This document shows, in pieces, positions 6,810-8,204 of a stretch of 8,204 nucleotides of DNA. Source of the stretch: Clostridia bacterium (lineage in GTDB: Bacteria; Bacillota; Clostridia; TANB77; CAG-508); assembly GCA_900768805.1 (NCBI GenBank), contig CAAGEF010000165.1, positions 1-8,204 of the forward strand. Direction: 5' to 3'. The translations under genes and the position numbers were made by a program. The notes under the pieces are model-generated. The model saw nothing but the letters and a program-made list of their open reading frames with translations. It was not told the DNA's origin and made no database searches. Each line of letters begins with the position of its first letter. Position 1 is the stretch's first letter.

Positions 6810-7695
6810 AAAAGAAAAAAGTTTACCATCTACGAGCATCAATTGGTTTCCAGGTCATATGGCCAAAACCAGAAGACAAATAACAGAAGATTTAAAATTA
6901 ATAGATGTAGTAATAGAATTATTAGATGCTAGAATACCAGTGGCTAGCAGAAATCCAGATATTAGGGATTTAACAAAAAATAAGAAAAAGATTATATTAC
7001 TTAATAAATGTGATTTATCAGATGATAATCTAAATAAAAGATGGGTAGATAAATTGAGTAAAGAAGCTCCTACTCTTTTAACTGATTCTAATTCTGGTAA
7101 AGGAGTAGATAAAGTTTTAAAAAAGATAGAAGAAATTATGGAAGAAGAGAGAATAAGACAACAAAATAGAGGAATAAAAAATAAAACAATTAGAGTAATG
7201 ATTCTTGGAATACCAAATGTGGGAAAATCCTCTTTTATTAATAGAATAGCAAAAAGAAATACTGCTATAGTAGGAAATAAACCAGGAGTTACTAAACAAA
7301 AACAATGGATTAGACTTGCAAAAAATATAGAATTATTAGATACACCCGGAGTGTTATGGCCAAAATTTGAAGATAATCAAATTGCCTTAAATCTAGCATT
7401 TACAGGGACAATAAAAGATGATATAATAGATAGAATTGAAGTTGCATACGAATTGTTAAAAAAATTATATAATGAATATCCAGGGGTATTAAAAGAACGA
7501 TTCAAAGTTACTGCTGAAGATATAGCTTATATAGATAAACAAGGAAATAAGATATATGAACTAATGAAAGTTATAGGAAAGAAAAGAGGAGCATTAATTT
7601 CTGGTGGTGAAATTGATGATGAAAAAGTTGCTAGAATAGTATTAGAAGATTTTAGAAGTGGAAAAATAGGAAAAATAACACTTGAAAAACCATAA
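6802..7695 (+). CDS. rbgA: Ribosome biogenesis GTPase RbgA (YlqF) with an element-supplied N-terminus
   Basis: RbgA is a GTPase for a late step of 50S subunit assembly (L16 and helix 81 region in Bacillus). Taking ATG 6802 gives 297 aa. The start is supported by GGAAGTG at 6789-6795, inside the end of rhuM; an earlier in-frame ATG at 6787 overlaps that site and is less likely. The hallmark INWFPGHMAK lies at 13-22, unusually far from the start, because the first dozen residues are replaced by element sequence. The G motifs are circularly permuted as in YlqF/YawG GTPases: G4 NKCD (68-71), G1 GIPNVGKSS (136-144), G2 Thr in PGVTK (161-165), G3 DTPG (180-183). The C-terminal RNA-binding helical domain (about 205-297) is complete. 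Start and rhuM stop overlap by 8 bases, so translation may be coupled and transcription likely comes from the element. Confidence 0.95.
   Translation: MNKKEKSLPSTSINWFPGHMAKTRRQITEDLKLIDVVIELLDARIPVASRNPDIRDLTKNKKKIILLNKCDLSDDNLNKRWVDKLSKEAPTLLTDSNSGKGVDKVLKKIEEIMEEERIRQQNRGIKNKTIRVMILGIPNVGKSSFINRIAKRNTAIVGNKPGVTKQKQWIRLAKNIELLDTPGVLWPKFEDNQIALNLAFTGTIKDDIIDRIEVAYELLKKLYNEYPGVLKERFKVTAEDIAYIDKQGNKIYELMKVIGKKRGALISGGEIDDEKVARIVLEDFRSGKIGKITLEKP
6835..6858 (+). other. Predicted attR (right junction of the element, inside rbgA)
   Basis: Element-derived sequence meets conserved rbgA sequence at TGGT (6844-6847), within the codons for Asn-Trp-Phe. To the left, the N-terminal residues MNKKEKSLPSTS come from the element; to the right, PGHMAK is native RbgA. 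The pattern matches the left junction at 2336-2339. Confidence 0.5.
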
Positions 7696-7711
7696 AGGAT
7701 GTGGAAATTAA

Positions 7712-8107
7712 ATGGAAATTATAGAAAGAAATAGAGATATTCAAGAGGTAAGAATGCTTTCTCCACTAGTTTGGGCATATATTGGGGATAGTGTATATGA
7801 AATATTTATAAGAAATGAACTTATAAATATTTCAAATGCTAAACCACACAAGTTACATATAGAGACTGTGAAATATGTAAAAGCAAAAGCACAAGTAGAA
7901 ACTTTAAATAAAATATATGATTCATTAACTGATGAAGAAAAAGATATAGTTAGAAGAGGCAGAAATGTTCAAAATCATCATGTCCCTAAAAATGTAGATG
8001 TAGCAGAATATGCATATGCAACAGCATTTGAAGCATTAATTGGATATTTGTATTTAAGTAAAAATGATGAAAGATTAAAAGAATTATTAAAAAAGTGTCT
8101 TGACTAA
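7712..8107 (+). CDS. mrnC: Mini-ribonuclease III (23S rRNA maturation)
   Basis: This 131-aa protein has the RNase III catalytic fold without a double-stranded-RNA-binding domain, the normal Mini-III length. YIGDSVYE (24-31) carries the metal-binding Asp26 and Glu30, RRGRN lies at 81-85, and EALIGYLYL (107-115) carries the second acidic site, Glu107. In Bacillus, Mini-III trims both ends of 23S rRNA precursor as a dimer, with uL3 assisting. It starts 16 bases after the rbgA stop, with GGATGTGG (7698-7705) as ribosome binding site, so it shares the rbgA transcript; both genes serve large-subunit biogenesis. Its stop codon overlaps the -35 region of the following tRNA promoter. Confidence 0.95.
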   Translation: MEIIERNRDIQEVRMLSPLVWAYIGDSVYEIFIRNELINISNAKPHKLHIETVKYVKAKAQVETLNKIYDSLTDEEKDIVRRGRNVQNHHVPKNVDVAEYAYATAFEALIGYLYLSKNDERLKELLKKCLD

Positions 8108-8128
8108 GAATATAAATTATGTTATAAA
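8100..8128 (+). promoter_or_regulatory. Sigma-A promoter for the tRNA-Glu gene
   Basis: TTGACT (8100-8105), a 17-base spacer and TATAAA (8123-8128) form a near-consensus promoter. Transcription would start near 8135, about 13 bases before the mature tRNA 5' end, a normal leader for RNase P cleavage. The -35 box overlaps the last codons and stop of mrnC. Confidence 0.72.
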
Positions 8129-8147
8129 TAATTAGGTAAATATTTAA

Positions 8148-8204
8148 GGCCCCTTGGTCAAGCGGTTAAGACGCCACCCTCTCAAGGTGGAATCATGGGT
8201 TCGA
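8148..8204 (+). tRNA. tRNA-Glu, anticodon CTC, 3' part beyond the window
   Basis: The sequence starts with acceptor strand GGCCCCT (8148-8154), followed by a D arm with GGTCAAGCGGTTAAGAC. The anticodon stem CCACC/GGTGG (8174-8178 with 8186-8190) closes a seven-base loop whose middle bases, 8181-8183, are CTC, reading GAG (Glu). The window ends in the T loop (GGGTTCGA), so about the last 15-18 bases are missing. A CTC tRNA for Glu is less usual than TTC in such an AT-rich genome. Confidence 0.93.

Larger units (their letters stand above)
2340..6847 (+). mobile_element. Serine-recombinase integrative element inserted in the 5' end of rbgA
   Basis: Between the orphan rbgA 5' end (to 2339) and the point where conserved RbgA sequence resumes (from about 6845) lie about 4.5 kb holding an ATPase-TOPRIM gene, a serine recombinase and a RhuM gene. 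The junctions share CAT-x-AA-x-TGGT-x-T (2330-2341 and 6837-6849), centred on TGGT. A short shared core is typical of serine recombinases, which exchange at a two-base centre. Joining the outer flanks at TGGT rebuilds a normal RbgA start, MQENKTNINWFPGHMAK, in frame. No conjugation, replication or excisionase gene is present, so the element is minimal or relies on helpers. Exact ends are inferred to within a few bases. Confidence 0.65.

Noticed and set aside
6575..6829. Minus-strand open frame of 84 codons
   Set aside because: It is the antisense of the rhuM 3' end and rbgA start; no ribosome binding site or family match is apparent.

Overview
The window is strongly AT-rich and uses the standard bacterial code: every TGA or TAA falls at a gene end and tryptophan is TGG. 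Good AGGAGG-type ribosome binding sites, an RbgA (YlqF) GTPase, a Mini-III ribonuclease and a tRNA-Glu point to a low-GC Bacillota (clostridial or mollicute-related lineage). All genes are on the + strand. No species is claimed.

Left part (1-2279): a C-terminal piece, or possibly the whole, of an unrecognised cytosolic protein is followed by an unusual two-domain enzyme. Its N-terminal domain is a NUDIX hydrolase very like MTH1 (8-oxo-dGTP/dGTP-type pyrophosphatase). Its C-terminal domain is a short adenylosuccinate synthetase homologue in which the catalytic Asp of PurA is Ser, the substitution associated with phage PurZ (2-aminoadenine, 'Z', nucleotide synthesis). A route dGTP -> dGMP -> N6-succino-2-amino-dAMP within one polypeptide is a reasonable hypothesis. 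This is the most novel item here.

Middle part (about 2340-6847): a compact element of about 4.5 kb appears to be inserted into the 5' end of rbgA. The original rbgA ribosome binding site, start codon and first codons remain at 2295-2339 as an orphan 29-codon ORF. The element's right end supplies a new start and N-terminus for rbgA. The element carries three close-packed genes: an AAA/ABC-type ATPase fused to a TOPRIM-like domain (a candidate anti-phage effector of OLD/PARIS-like type), a serine recombinase that seems to lack the usual C-terminal coiled-coil insertion, and a RhuM-family protein. The RhuM stop overlaps the new rbgA start by 8 bases, so rbgA and the following gene now seem to depend on the element's promoter.

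Right part (6802-8204): housekeeping genes rbgA (50S ribosome assembly GTPase) and mrnC (Mini-III, 23S rRNA maturation), then a tRNA-Glu(CTC) with its own strong sigma-A promoter, cut off by the window end.
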